A stretch of DNA of 64,000 nucleotides from Bacillus massilioanorexius (GTDB taxonomy: Bacteria; Bacillota; Bacilli; Bacillales; DSM-1321), in assembly GCF_902374955.1 (NCBI RefSeq), contig NZ_CABKRX010000039.1, positions 8,725 through 72,724 on the forward strand, written 5' to 3'. Position numbers and translations under genes: made by a program. Below, piece after piece: positions 42,542 through 50,965 of the stretch (position 1 is the first letter of the stretch; each line of letters opens with the position of its first letter). The notes beneath the pieces were generated by a model that had not been told where the DNA came from, did no database searches, and was given only the letters and a program-made list of their open reading frames with translations.

Positions 42542-43801
42542 TTAAAAGGAATCATCTTTCAAAGACTGGATAAATTGTTCATATTTATCTAATAAGAATT
42601 CAATATAAAGTGTCATTTTTTGAAGAGGATCCTTTAAGTTGATCTCACCGATTTCACCGATTCTTTTCATTCGATAATGTATGGTATTAACATGTAAATG
42701 AAGATCCTTTGCCACTAGATATGGGTCTGAATCATTTTCTAAGAAAGATTTTAAAGTGAGAACTAAACTTGTATGATTTTTGCTGTCATACTCACATAAA
42801 TTCTGAATATTTCGTTTAAAAGAACTATACTTTTTACTATCATACAGGGTTTTAATATATTGATAGATTCCGAGTGATGCGTAACTGTACAAAGGGTTTG
42901 CCTTTGTTGAAAATGCATTCTGGAGCAGTAAAGTATATTGGGCTTCCTGATAGCAGGTTTTGGCATGGATAAAGGAATCATATGGCTGACCGCATGCGCC
43001 TTTTATTTGTTTAATTTCAAAACGAGCATTCATTTGGGCAATAAAAGAAGATATGAAGTTATTCAATGAATAGGTAAAATCGTCTTGATCAGAAGGACTC
43101 GCCATTAGAATTAATTTTTTCTGGTCAATTGTATATAGGTTAACCTTTATTTTTTGTGTTGTGCTTAGCATGTAAGTAATATTTCGTTCTGTCGAGTGGT
43201 CAATGGTATTGGGAAATGTAAATAATACAATGGAATAGACAGCTGGCAGCGGAATCGATTGTTCAGCACAAAGTTCAAAAATTTCTTTTTCTGTATCAAA
43301 ATGTCCCGTTAGTAGTTTCCACAAAAACTCTTGGTCATTTTCTTGGTGTCTTTTTTTCTTGTATTGTAATAGTAGTAGTTGATTTTTTGCTTCTTTAGCT
43401 GCTATTTTCAGAAAGGTGAGGTCTTCCTCAGAAAATGCTCGAGAAGATTCTAAGGCCCAAATAAAACCAAGGACTTCGTTATTCTTTCTTACAGAAATAG
43501 CGGCTCTTCTTCCAAGCTCTAATTCATCTTTAGAAGGAGTGATAATAGGAGCATCCTCTTTTAATAGAGCCGGCATAATTCCTTCCTTCCAAAAACTGTT
43601 AATGATTTTTTCTGGTACTCTTCTTCGAATAATAGTTGAAATGCGAACCGGATCACTAAAGTCATCATGTATGCTATAAGCTAATAAACGATGATTTGCA
43701 TCCTCAAGAGTAACGGGGCAGCCTAGAATATGACTGATACGATCAACAAATTCAGTTAAATCTCCATGTATTCCTTTAAAAATACTACTGTGATTTTGCA
43801 T
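42542..43801 (-). CDS. PucR-family regulator, likely AdeR-type activator of ald
   Basis: A 419-aa regulator with an N-terminal PucR/GAF-like part (DLTEFVDRISHILGCPVTLEDANHRLLAYS), a middle CdaR GGDEF-like domain, and a C-terminal helix-turn-helix (DPYLVAKDLHLHVNTIHYRMKRIGEIGEINL). In B. subtilis the PucR-type AdeR activates ald; here the gene sits one gene away from ald on the same strand. That link is by analogy. The start follows AAAGGAG. Confidence 0.83.
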   Translation of the reverse strand: MQNHSSIFKGIHGDLTEFVDRISHILGCPVTLEDANHRLLAYSIHDDFSDPVRISTIIRRRVPEKIINSFWKEGIMPALLKEDAPIITPSKDELELGRRAAISVRKNNEVLGFIWALESSRAFSEEDLTFLKIAAKEAKNQLLLLQYKKKRHQENDQEFLWKLLTGHFDTEKEIFELCAEQSIPLPAVYSIVLFTFPNTIDHSTERNITYMLSTTQKIKVNLYTIDQKKLILMASPSDQDDFTYSLNNFISSFIAQMNARFEIKQIKGACGQPYDSFIHAKTCYQEAQYTLLLQNAFSTKANPLYSYASLGIYQYIKTLYDSKKYSSFKRNIQNLCEYDSKNHTSLVLTLKSFLENDSDPYLVAKDLHLHVNTIHYRMKRIGEIGEINLKDPLQKMTLYIEFLLDKYEQFIQSLKDDSF

Positions 43802-43997
43802 GCTTTTTTCTCCTTTGTTGATCTCTTATTTGTATTTTAATATATTTACAATTTTTTTAAAAATAAGTGAATTCAAAAAGAACAGAAGTTGGGGGAAGAG
43901 TAGAGTTTATGAAGAATAAAAGGAGACTAATAAATAAATTGATAGGTTGCCTATAAGTGATTTTTCTTTTAAAAACTACGTATCATCATATAAAGTA

Positions 43998-44044
43998 TAG
44001 GGGCCTCCCAAAAGTAATTAATCACTCTTAGGAAAGCCCCTTTT
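43998..44044 (-). terminator. terminator of the phosphate transport pair
   Basis: Arms AAGGGGCTTTCC and GGGAGGCCCCT on the minus strand pair with one mismatch. It lies directly after the Pit gene stop. The rest of 43802-43997 shows no gene. Confidence 0.65.
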
Positions 44045-44048
44045 GACA

Positions 44049-45047
44049 TTAAAAAATTAAATTTAAAACTAAATACACGAGTCCAGCTAATGTTGCTGAA
44101 ATTGGTAATGTAATCACCCAAGTAACTAGCATTCGTTGAGCCGTTCCCCATTTAACACCTTTTAGACGATGAGCAGAACCAACCCCAAGAATAGAAGAAG
44201 AAATAACGTGAGTTGTACTTACTGGTAAATGAATAAATGTAGCTCCAAAGATAATTGCGGCACCAGTTAAGTCAGCAGCCACTCCGTTAACAGGACGGAT
44301 TTTCATAATTTTACCACCAACGGTTTTAATGATTTTCCACCCACCTACAGATGTTCCTAAACCCATTGCCAAGGCACATGAGAATTGTACCCAAAAAGGA
44401 ATTTCTGTTGATGTCACATAATTATTTGCGATTAAGGCCATCGTAATAATCCCCATTGCTTTTTGAGCATCATTTGTACCATGTGTATAAGATTGAAGAG
44501 CAGCCGTAGCTATTTGGATATACCTAAAACGTTTATTGGTTTTTGGTAAGTTATGATTTTTAAAGACCACTTTGAAAATACTATATACGATAAAACCAAC
44601 TACAAAAGCAAGTATTGGTGAAAGAATTAGAGCCTGTATAATTTTTGCGAACCCGCCGAGTTTAATGGCTCCTATTCCTGCTGCAGCAACGGCAGCTCCT
44701 GCAATACTACCAATAATAGCATGAGAGGATGAACTTGGAATACCATAGTACCAAGTAATTAAGTTCCAAGCAATGGCAGCAATTAATGCTGCTAGAATAA
44801 CAAGTGATCCGTTTTCTAATGTAAATGGATCTACAATATCTTTTGTAATAGTTTTAGCAACACCTGTAAATGTCATTGCACCTACAAAGTTCATTACGGC
44901 GGCTAATATAATAGCATGTCTAGGTTTTAACGCTTTCGTTGAAACGGCTGTAGCAATAGCGTTTGCTGTATCATGAAATCCATTTATAAAATCAAATGCT
45001 AGAGCACCAATGACAATTAAAATGGTTAATATAAGTAAAGTATCCAT
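44049..45047 (-). CDS. pit: low-affinity inorganic phosphate transporter (Pit family)
   Basis: A membrane transporter of 332 aa. The duplicated PHO-4 motif is seen as AFDFINGFHDTANAIATAVSTKAL near the N-terminus and QSYTHGTNDAQKAMGIITMAL in the second half. It moves metal-phosphate with protons. It lies 14 bases after the DUF47 gene in one operon, the standard arrangement. Confidence 0.94.
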   Translation of the reverse strand: MDTLLILTILIVIGALAFDFINGFHDTANAIATAVSTKALKPRHAIILAAVMNFVGAMTFTGVAKTITKDIVDPFTLENGSLVILAALIAAIAWNLITWYYGIPSSSSHAIIGSIAGAAVAAAGIGAIKLGGFAKIIQALILSPILAFVVGFIVYSIFKVVFKNHNLPKTNKRFRYIQIATAALQSYTHGTNDAQKAMGIITMALIANNYVTSTEIPFWVQFSCALAMGLGTSVGGWKIIKTVGGKIMKIRPVNGVAADLTGAAIIFGATFIHLPVSTTHVISSSILGVGSAHRLKGVKWGTAQRMLVTWVITLPISATLAGLVYLVLNLIF

Positions 45048-45061
45048 TTGAAATAGGCTCC

Positions 45062-45682
45062 TTACGCATTCTTCATAATGATAGTCTCAAGTGTGTTTGC
45101 TACTGTTTGACAGCTATCAGCAACCTCTTCTAGACTCTCATAGATTTCTTTATATTGAATGATGCGAATTGGATCCTTTTCTACAACGAATAGATTTTTT
45201 ATACTTTGACGGTGTATACCATCACATAATGATTCGTAATCTTTAATTTTAATGGCATGATCACGAATATCTAATAATTTCTTTGAAGAAAGCAAGTCAA
45301 CGGCTTTATCAATTTCGTATGCACTATTGCGAAGATGTTCAACTAATTTCAGCATATACTCATCTGCATTTACAATGGAGTACATTTCAAATAAAGCTGC
45401 ACAATGCTCAAGTCCATCAAGTACGTCATCCATACTCATAGCAAGATGAAGAATGTCTTCACGTTCAATAGGTGTAATGAAGGCTTTGTTTAATTCTTTA
45501 ATTACTTCATGAACATAAGAATCACCTTTATGCTCGTAGTCTTTCATCGCATCTGTGAATACTTTTAAGTCGCTAATGTTATTTAATTTATAATCAGCAA
45601 AATAGTCAGCACCCTGCTTTAAATTGTCTGATATGTTAATTAAAAGAGTAGCGAATTTATCCTTTTTTGATTTAAAAACCAT
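45062..45682 (-). CDS. DUF47/PhoU-like regulatory protein of Pit
   Basis: A 206-aa all-helical PhoU-like protein with repeated metal-binding-type motifs (DYEHKGDSYVHEVIKELN, ITPIEREDILHLAMSMDDVLDGLEHCA). Such proteins accompany Pit transporters and are thought to control them. The ATG at 45682 is seven bases after GGAGG; an in-frame codon upstream at 45703 was rejected. First gene of the pair. Confidence 0.92.
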   Translation of the reverse strand: MVFKSKKDKFATLLINISDNLKQGADYFADYKLNNISDLKVFTDAMKDYEHKGDSYVHEVIKELNKAFITPIEREDILHLAMSMDDVLDGLEHCAALFEMYSIVNADEYMLKLVEHLRNSAYEIDKAVDLLSSKKLLDIRDHAIKIKDYESLCDGIHRQSIKNLFVVEKDPIRIIQYKEIYESLEEVADSCQTVANTLETIIMKNA

Positions 45683-45718
45683 TATTTTTCCTCCAAAATC
45701 CAAGAAGTTTTAAATTAA

Positions 45719-45738
45719 AGTTAGTTTTTAAACTAACT
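45719..45738 (-). promoter_or_regulatory. 20-bp palindrome upstream of the DUF47-pit operon
   Basis: AGTTAGTTTTTAAACTAACT is a near-perfect palindrome lying 37 bases before the DUF47 start. It could be an operator or, in RNA, a hairpin in the leader. I do not recognise the binding protein. The rest of 45740-46080 has no gene. Confidence 0.4.
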
Positions 45739-46104
45739 GACCCGACGATTATTTTACGCAAAATTTTCAAGAAGATAAAGTATTTGTTAAAGAAATTTAC
45801 AAAAACTTAACATTGAAATATTTGTGGAATTTATATGGATATTGTAATAGCGTTTTCAATATGGATGATGTTGGAATATATGTGTTGGGAAGGGTAGCCA
45901 AACCCTTGATACATAAGGATTTTGTCTATAAATTTTATTGAGTATTAGCATTGGTTAAATTTGAATAAATTATGAACAAAATCTACTGCTTATTTTTATA
46001 ATATGTACCAAATATAAAAGAAGATTAGACAATTTGAGGTTTTATTTTTAAAAAATCGGTAAATATATACATAAATATTTATTACAATAATGGAGGTAAT
46101 TACT

Positions 46105-46362
46105 ATGTTTTCGTTTTTATGGTCGTTAGTTGTTGGAGGAATAATCGGTTGGTTAGCAGGATTAATTGTAGGAAGAGATGTACCTTTTGGAGTATTGGGT
46201 AATATATTAGCTGGATTTATAGGAGCTTGGTTAGCGTCATTCTTTTTTAAAGATTTTGGACCAGTTTTCGGTGGATTCGCTATTATTCCGGCATTAATTG
46301 GAGCGGTGATTTTAGTGTTTATCTTAAGTCTTATCTTTAGAGGAATGAAAAAAGCTGCATAA
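46105..46362 (+). CDS. GlsB/YeaQ/YmgE-type membrane stress protein
   Basis: An 85-aa membrane protein with three hydrophobic segments and the glycine-rich family pattern: FLWSLVVGGIIGWLAGLIVGRDVPFGVLGNILAGFIGAWLASFFF. Members are linked to general stress in many bacteria with no defined activity. The ATG at 46105 lies seven bases after GGAGG; the ATG at 46090 precedes that site. Confidence 0.85.
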   Translation: MFSFLWSLVVGGIIGWLAGLIVGRDVPFGVLGNILAGFIGAWLASFFFKDFGPVFGGFAIIPALIGAVILVFILSLIFRGMKKAA

Positions 46363-46374
46363 TCAGGATATTGA

Positions 46375-46421
46375 AGCGTGTCCAATTTGTTTGAATAAAA
46401 GCAATTGGACACGCTTTTTTT
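46375..46421 (+). terminator. intrinsic terminator after the GlsB-type gene, GTGTCCA stem
   Basis: Perfect arms AGCGTGTCCAATT and AATTGGACACGCT, followed by TTTTTT. The stem shares GTGTCCA/TGGACAC with the hairpins at 224-262 and 6021-6066. Confidence 0.88.
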
Positions 46422-46423
46422 CA

Positions 46424-46560
46424 GGCTGTTTTCGCATACTTTGTTTCCTATGAACAAGTAGTGAATAGAGGCTGTGTTGAATTCCGCTCAAGAATACTCA
46501 CTTGTTCAGATGTTCCCGCATAAGTCTCACAGCTTCCGCTCTTTCTATTCACCAAAAGGT
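46424..46560 (-). repeat. copy of the GGCTGTTTTC-end repeat family
   Basis: Starts GGCTGTTTTCGCATACTTTG directly after the terminator and contains GAACAAGTAGTGAATA and GTTGAATTCCGCTC, which match the inverted copy at 25305-25473 (GAACAAGCTAGTAAATA, ATTGAATTCAGCTC). The other end is less clear. Confidence 0.6.
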
Positions 46561-46566
46561 TAGATT

Positions 46567-47463
46567 TTAAAAAATAGCCGGCTCATCAAGAAAGGGGGCT
46601 TGAATCGTTAATAGCTCTTCTGTTATCGGGTGTTTTAATGTAATTTGATAAGCGTGCAAAGCTTGTCTTTTGAAAATTGGTTTTCCACCATATAAAATAT
46701 CTCCTGCAAGTGGATGACCAATGTGACTTAGATGTACACGAATTTGATGTGTTCTACCCGTATCCAATTTACATTTTATAAGTGTAAGCTTTGTCTTATT
46801 ATCGTACTGAATAACCTCATAATGCGTAATAGCATGTTGACCAGTTGGAGAAACTCTTCTTCTTGTGGCGTGGTGTCGGTCTCTTCCAATATTAGCTGAA
46901 ATGGTTCCTTTTTTGTCTCGTACTTTTCCATGAACGAGAGCTTTATAGGTTCTTGTTATGTTTCTTTCTTCGAGCATTCTATGCAGAATAGCACCGGTAA
47001 ATTCATTTTTTGAAAAAATGATAGCGCCACTAGTATCTTTGTCTAGTCGGTGAAGATGCTTTAGATCTCCTTGATGTCCTTCAGACAATAAATAGAAAGC
47101 AACAGCATTAAGTAGGGTATCTGATTGATTTGGCTGTGATGGATGTGTTTCCATTCCAGCTGGTTTATTTACAATAATCATAAACTCATCTTCATATAAA
47201 ATTTGTATATCTTGGTAGAAAGGTTCAACAGTGTTGGTCGTTTCCTTAAACATAGGTAACAGTAGTGTATCATCTTCCTGAAGCTTGGTATTCCAAGGCA
47301 CAGTTTGATTATTAAGAAGAATGCTTTTTTGCATTCTCCATTCATGGACTAGCTTCTTAGGAGCTTTCCAATAGGTTCTTAACAAATCTTCAATTGAAAA
47401 GTTTGTCCATTCTTTTGGAACAACTATTTCGAGAAATTGACCTTTTTTCGATGTGCTTATCAT
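46567..47463 (-). CDS. RluA-family pseudouridine synthase (YhcT-like)
   Basis: A 298-aa enzyme that isomerises uridine to pseudouridine in RNA. The catalytic motif HRLDKDTSGAIIFSKN holds the essential Asp; KTLIKCKLDTGRTHQIRVHLSHIGHPLAGD is the second family block. An S4-like N-terminal part precedes it. Next to yhcU in divergent order, as B. subtilis yhcT is to yhcU. The exact RNA target is not known from sequence. Confidence 0.92.
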   Translation of the reverse strand: MISTSKKGQFLEIVVPKEWTNFSIEDLLRTYWKAPKKLVHEWRMQKSILLNNQTVPWNTKLQEDDTLLLPMFKETTNTVEPFYQDIQILYEDEFMIIVNKPAGMETHPSQPNQSDTLLNAVAFYLLSEGHQGDLKHLHRLDKDTSGAIIFSKNEFTGAILHRMLEERNITRTYKALVHGKVRDKKGTISANIGRDRHHATRRRVSPTGQHAITHYEVIQYDNKTKLTLIKCKLDTGRTHQIRVHLSHIGHPLAGDILYGGKPIFKRQALHAYQITLKHPITEELLTIQAPFLDEPAIF

Positions 47464-47630
47464 TTTATCCTGCCAGCTCCTTCAATTTAAATATTGTAAA
47501 TGTTCCTTAAATAAACATGGTTGTAATTGTCAAATCTCAAGAGTGAGTTTCGTTTGAATTTTTATGATATTCTAATATCGGGATTGGGTTTAAAAAATAC
47601 GAACATTGTTTATAAAGGGTGGGGGTACAA

Positions 47631-48041
47631 TTGAAAATTGCTTTTGCTTCTACTGAAGAGCAAGAAAAGGCAATAGAAGGGTTAATTTTGACAATTAGAT
47701 CATCTATTTTACCAAATTATATTTCTGAAAAAGATCTTAAATCATTTGATGAATTTGGCCTTTTACAATTTACAAAGCACAGAAACCTCTATAATGGCAC
47801 ATTGGCTGAAGCATATCATGTAATGGTTGCACTTCAAACAATAATACAAGTTATTGAGCATGTAAATGAATGTGATGAATTAGAATTTGTAAAACTCCAG
47901 AAATTATTTAATCGAAATGTACAAAAGCTGCAATATTACGGAATATTTTTCCCATTTTCGCTAGATTCTTTTACCAAAGTAAAAGCAAATCAAGAATATT
48001 CACAGAATATTTCTCAGCCATTAAATGACATGATCATGTAA
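47631..48041 (+). CDS. DUF5365 protein (YhcU-like)
   Basis: A 136-aa soluble protein, KIAFASTEEQEKAIEGLILTIRSSILPNYI at the start and LYNGTLAEAYHVMVALQTIIQVIE in the middle, matching YhcU of B. subtilis in pattern and place. Function unknown. A TTG start at 47631 is preferred: it follows AAGGGTGGGGG at normal distance and gives the usual N-terminus; the in-frame GTG at 47619 lies within the ribosome site. Confidence 0.78.
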   Translation: MKIAFASTEEQEKAIEGLILTIRSSILPNYISEKDLKSFDEFGLLQFTKHRNLYNGTLAEAYHVMVALQTIIQVIEHVNECDELEFVKLQKLFNRNVQKLQYYGIFFPFSLDSFTKVKANQEYSQNISQPLNDMIM

Positions 48042-48044
48042 AAA

Positions 48045-48088
48045 AGAGGCTGTCTCAAAAGTGATTTTCATCGCTTTTGGACGCCTCT
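48045..48088 (+). terminator. long hairpin after the YhcU-like gene
   Basis: Arms AGAGGC...CAAAAGTGAT and ATCGCTTTTG...GCCTCT form a 20-bp stem with a few mismatches. No T run follows, so this may be a repeat-type hairpin rather than a strong terminator. Confidence 0.5.
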
Positions 48089-48243
48089 ACGCTCTATATT
48101 ACATTAATTTTTAAAATTATCTTGTTTATGGGTGTATTTTACCCTGCTTACAAAAGCTGAAGTATCGCTTTTTGTGAAGTAATATACAATATTTTTGCTC
48201 CACTATTATAAAATGAAAAATATAAATGAAAATGACATAAGGA

Positions 48244-48287
48244 AGAGGGTATCCAACAAAATCATACTTTTGGGATACCCTCTTTTT
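48244..48287. terminator. intrinsic terminator between converging genes
   Basis: Perfect arms AGAGGGTATCC and GGATACCCTCT, then TTTTT. It belongs to the same look-alike hairpin group (AGAGGGT-TCC) and lies between the YhcU-like and thioredoxin genes. Confidence 0.75.
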
Positions 48288-48326
48288 GATGAGTAATAAA
48301 TTACTTATCTTCAGTCATTTTGGATT

Positions 48327-48794
48327 TTATTGTTGATTCTTCTTGAAAAAGTCTTCAAATACTTTTTGATCAGTATCTCCTACAATTCGGTCCTTTTCTT
48401 TTCCATTTTCATAAACGACAAGGGTCGGAGTGTTTTCGATTCCATAATCATCCCAGCCATTTTCAAATTCATACAGGTTATATTGGTTAACGTCGATATC
48501 AAGCTTCTTTGCAGCAGCAAGAACTTTTGGTGTTGCTTCTTTGCAATAATGACATGTTGGACTATAAAAATATACGATGGTTTCTTTTTCATTGTTCAAT
48601 TTTTTTTCAAGATTTTCTGGTGTAATGACATATTGATAATTCTTATCGTCAAGTTGGTCAATTGTTTCTTGATGTAGGTCGTCTTTTCCGTAGGGATTAT
48701 CTTTTACTTTCTGTGAATTTTGTGTGTTCGTAATTAATGCTATACCGACGAATAAAGCAATAATAACGATTAAAAATATAATGACTTTCTTCAT
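48327..48794 (-). CDS. membrane-anchored thioredoxin-like protein
   Basis: A 155-aa protein with an N-terminal membrane helix and an outer thioredoxin domain. The redox site is C-H-Y-C in YFYSPTCHYCKEATPKV, and the cis-Pro loop reads ENTPTLVVY. It overlaps the bdbC-like gene by one base, so the two are co-translated, and should work as a thiol-disulfide pair outside the membrane (BdbA- or BdbD-like role). The exact substrate is unknown. Confidence 0.88.
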   Translation of the reverse strand: MKKVIIFLIVIIALFVGIALITNTQNSQKVKDNPYGKDDLHQETIDQLDDKNYQYVITPENLEKKLNNEKETIVYFYSPTCHYCKEATPKVLAAAKKLDIDVNQYNLYEFENGWDDYGIENTPTLVVYENGKEKDRIVGDTDQKVFEDFFKKNQQ

Positions 48795-49222
48795 TAATAA
48801 GCCTCCTTAGCGTTTTTCCAGACTATGTAACTGCAAACAAAAATGATGATAAATGCAGTGAGAGCTAAAAAAGGTATGGTAATGAATCCAAACCAATTTA
48901 TATATTGCGCTTCACAAGGTATTCTACCACAAGAAGGAACAGTGGCTGCGAATGATGGAATTTTTTGAATTATATAATGGTATGTGGAAATACAAGTACC
49001 TACAGTAGAAAGAATCATGGAGTAAAAGCCTATGTTGAAATCCTTTTTTACGACTGCTATACCTAAAAATATTGTGAAAGGATACATGATAATTCTTTGA
49101 TACCAACATAAATCACAAGGTATGTAGTGACGTATTTCAGAAAAATATAGACTCCCAAAAGTGGCAATTATTGAAGTAGCCCAAGCAATAAATAAAAAAT
49201 TTTCAATCTTTTTATTTTCCAA
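48794..49222 (-). CDS. bdbC: disulfide oxidoreductase BdbC (DsbB family)
   Basis: A 142-aa four-helix membrane protein that reoxidises its partner thiol oxidase and passes electrons to quinone. The two active Cys pairs are visible: CDLCWYQR (first loop, CxxC) and CGRIPCEAQYINWFGF (second loop). Its one-base overlap with the thioredoxin-like gene supports a BdbC-type redox pair used for folding exported proteins. Confidence 0.93.
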   Translation of the reverse strand: MENKKIENFLFIAWATSIIATFGSLYFSEIRHYIPCDLCWYQRIIMYPFTIFLGIAVVKKDFNIGFYSMILSTVGTCISTYHYIIQKIPSFAATVPSCGRIPCEAQYINWFGFITIPFLALTAFIIIFVCSYIVWKNAKEAY

Positions 49223-49352
49223 TATTTACACAACCTTCTATATATTTGTTTAAAATTATAGTATGTCATATAGAAGCATGTCTATAAAATTATTTCTAGG
49301 ATTGCTTTCCTCGTTTGTATCACTCTATTGTGTAACGACTTATTGAAAATAA

Positions 49353-49393
49353 AAAAACGGGTATCACATTGATTTTTGTTGTGTGATACCCGA
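49353..49393 (-). terminator. intrinsic terminator after yhdB
   Basis: On the minus strand, arms CGGGTATCACA and TGTGATACCCG with a short loop, then TTTTTTT. It lies downstream of the YhdB-like gene. Confidence 0.8.
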
Positions 49394-49480
49394 TGATTTG
49401 TTTCGTTTATTATGTGTTTCTTTACTTTTCCGCTTGCTTACTTGTAGGCAACAAGTATATTTCAAAATCTTTTTGTAAAA

Positions 49481-49729
49481 CTAGGAATAGGACTCAAATA
49501 ATATCTCGTGCTGCATCAAAGTGGTTGAAGCATGCTCAAGATACCTCAGTAGGATGTAGAGATTTTGTTGGATAGTGGTATAGTCATGTTCAAAACGGTA
49601 AGCGTGTAAAAAGTGTTCAATCTTTTTCGATAAAAATTGATCCTTTGTACGTACCATGAGAATTAGTAAATTATCCCATTCAGAACGATGTGTATAATAC
49701 AAGGCTCGATCGTAGTCGCTTTTGGTCAT
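49481..49729 (-). CDS. YhdB family protein
   Basis: An 82-aa protein beginning MTKSDYDRALYYTHRSEWDNLLILMVRTKDQFLSKKIEHFLHAYRFEHDY, which matches B. subtilis YhdB closely as I recall it. Function unknown; small, helical and soluble. The ATG at 49729 follows AAAGGAGG; the frame is open for 36 codons upstream but that part is not coding. Divergent from the M14 peptidase gene. Confidence 0.82.
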   Translation of the reverse strand: MTKSDYDRALYYTHRSEWDNLLILMVRTKDQFLSKKIEHFLHAYRFEHDYTTIQQNLYILLRYLEHASTTLMQHEILFESYS

Positions 49730-49855
49730 TACGTCTTCCTCCTTTTTGAGGAGATAATTATATTTTGTACAGGAACGGCAAAACATTTCCTTGCAAAACT
49801 TGGACAGTCTTGATAATTGAACAGTATTTATTACCAATATGTCAGGAGGCCGTTT

Positions 49856-50830
49856 GTGAAAGTATTTATACCATTGCTTATAAGCTTTATCTTATTGTAT
49901 GCGAATGTCGTGCAAGCGGATTATACACCTTATACGTATAAAAAAATGATAAATGATATGCATGACATTCGTAATAAATTTAATGATCATGTTGAAATGA
50001 AGAGTATAGGTGTAAGTGAACAAGGGAGAAAGATATACGCTCTTCAATTAGGAAAAGGAGAGAAGAATGTATTATTAATCGGATCGCATCATGCAAGAGA
50101 ATGGATTACGAGCGAATTTTTAATCAAGCTTCTACAATATTATGCTGAAATGTACGAAAAGAAAAGAAACATTGGTCCTTATTCATCCTCCATTTTTGAT
50201 CAGATTTCCATAATCTTCATTCCAATGCTGAATCCAGATGGTGTTTATATACAACAGAACGGGTTAGAAGGAGAGTCGATTGTAAACAAAGCTAAACTAA
50301 TCAGTATGAATCATTTGAGTTTAGATTTTACACGATGGAAATCAAATGGGTTAGGTATTGATTTAAACAGACAATACCCAGCTGATTGGGGGCAACTAAA
50401 AAAAATTCCGTTCTGGCCCTCTTACAAACAGTATAGAGGAAAGGAGCCTGTCCAAGCTAAAGAAGTAAGAGCATTAGTTGAATTTACTAATAAGCTAAAT
50501 CCTTTATTAGCCATTGCCTATCATACGTCAGGTAGAGAAGTGTATTGGTATTATCATACCAAAAAAGAGTATATTTTAAGGGACTATACCTTAGCTGAAA
50601 AGATTGCTTATTTAACAGGGTATGAGCAAACATTTCCTGATATTAATGCAGTAGGAGGAGGATTTACAGATTGGTTTATTACGTCGTTTAATCGACCAGG
50701 TTTTACGCTTGAAATGTGCGAAAGTGTTATAGAAACTAATCCTCCTCGTTCTTGTTTACAAAAGGAATGGGAAGGAAATAAATTAGTACCAATCATGCTC
50801 TTATTTGAATTAATGAAAAGAATTCATTAG
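49856..50830 (+). CDS. secreted M14-family zinc carboxypeptidase
   Basis: A 324-aa exported metallopeptidase. Signal peptide MKVFIPLLISFILLYANVVQA, with likely cut after residue 21. Zinc ligands His79 and Glu82 in GSHHAREW, a third His in AYHTSGREVYWYY, the substrate-binding DLNRQYP, and the catalytic Glu in FTLEMCE. The group includes gamma-D-glutamyl-meso-diaminopimelate peptidases, so wall peptides are a possible substrate, without proof. GTG start at 49856, six bases after AGGAGG; the in-frame ATG at 49817 lies before that site. Confidence 0.9.
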   Translation: MKVFIPLLISFILLYANVVQADYTPYTYKKMINDMHDIRNKFNDHVEMKSIGVSEQGRKIYALQLGKGEKNVLLIGSHHAREWITSEFLIKLLQYYAEMYEKKRNIGPYSSSIFDQISIIFIPMLNPDGVYIQQNGLEGESIVNKAKLISMNHLSLDFTRWKSNGLGIDLNRQYPADWGQLKKIPFWPSYKQYRGKEPVQAKEVRALVEFTNKLNPLLAIAYHTSGREVYWYYHTKKEYILRDYTLAEKIAYLTGYEQTFPDINAVGGGFTDWFITSFNRPGFTLEMCESVIETNPPRSCLQKEWEGNKLVPIMLLFELMKRIH

Positions 50831-50965
50831 GGCAAACTAGACTAACAACTCTTCAGTAGTTCATCATTATTTTTCGCTGCTTTCATAATTTTTTGTTGTT
50901 TAATAATAAGTAGAGAGTATGGGTTGTTTTTATGTTAATTTATTTAAAAACAACTGATAACTACA

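Noticed and set aside
45996..46457. 153-codon minus-strand frame
   Set aside because: It is the complement of the GlsB-type membrane protein gene, which has a clear family pattern and ribosome site; the antisense frame is Pro/Asn/Ile-rich and looks like no protein.
48330..48677. 115-codon plus-strand frame
   Set aside because: It is antisense to the thioredoxin-like gene, whose CxxC and cis-Pro motifs are clear.
50926..50957. GTTGTTTTT/AAAAACAAC hairpin after sleL
   Set aside because: Almost pure A/T stem with a long loop and no T run in the right place; too weak to call a terminator.
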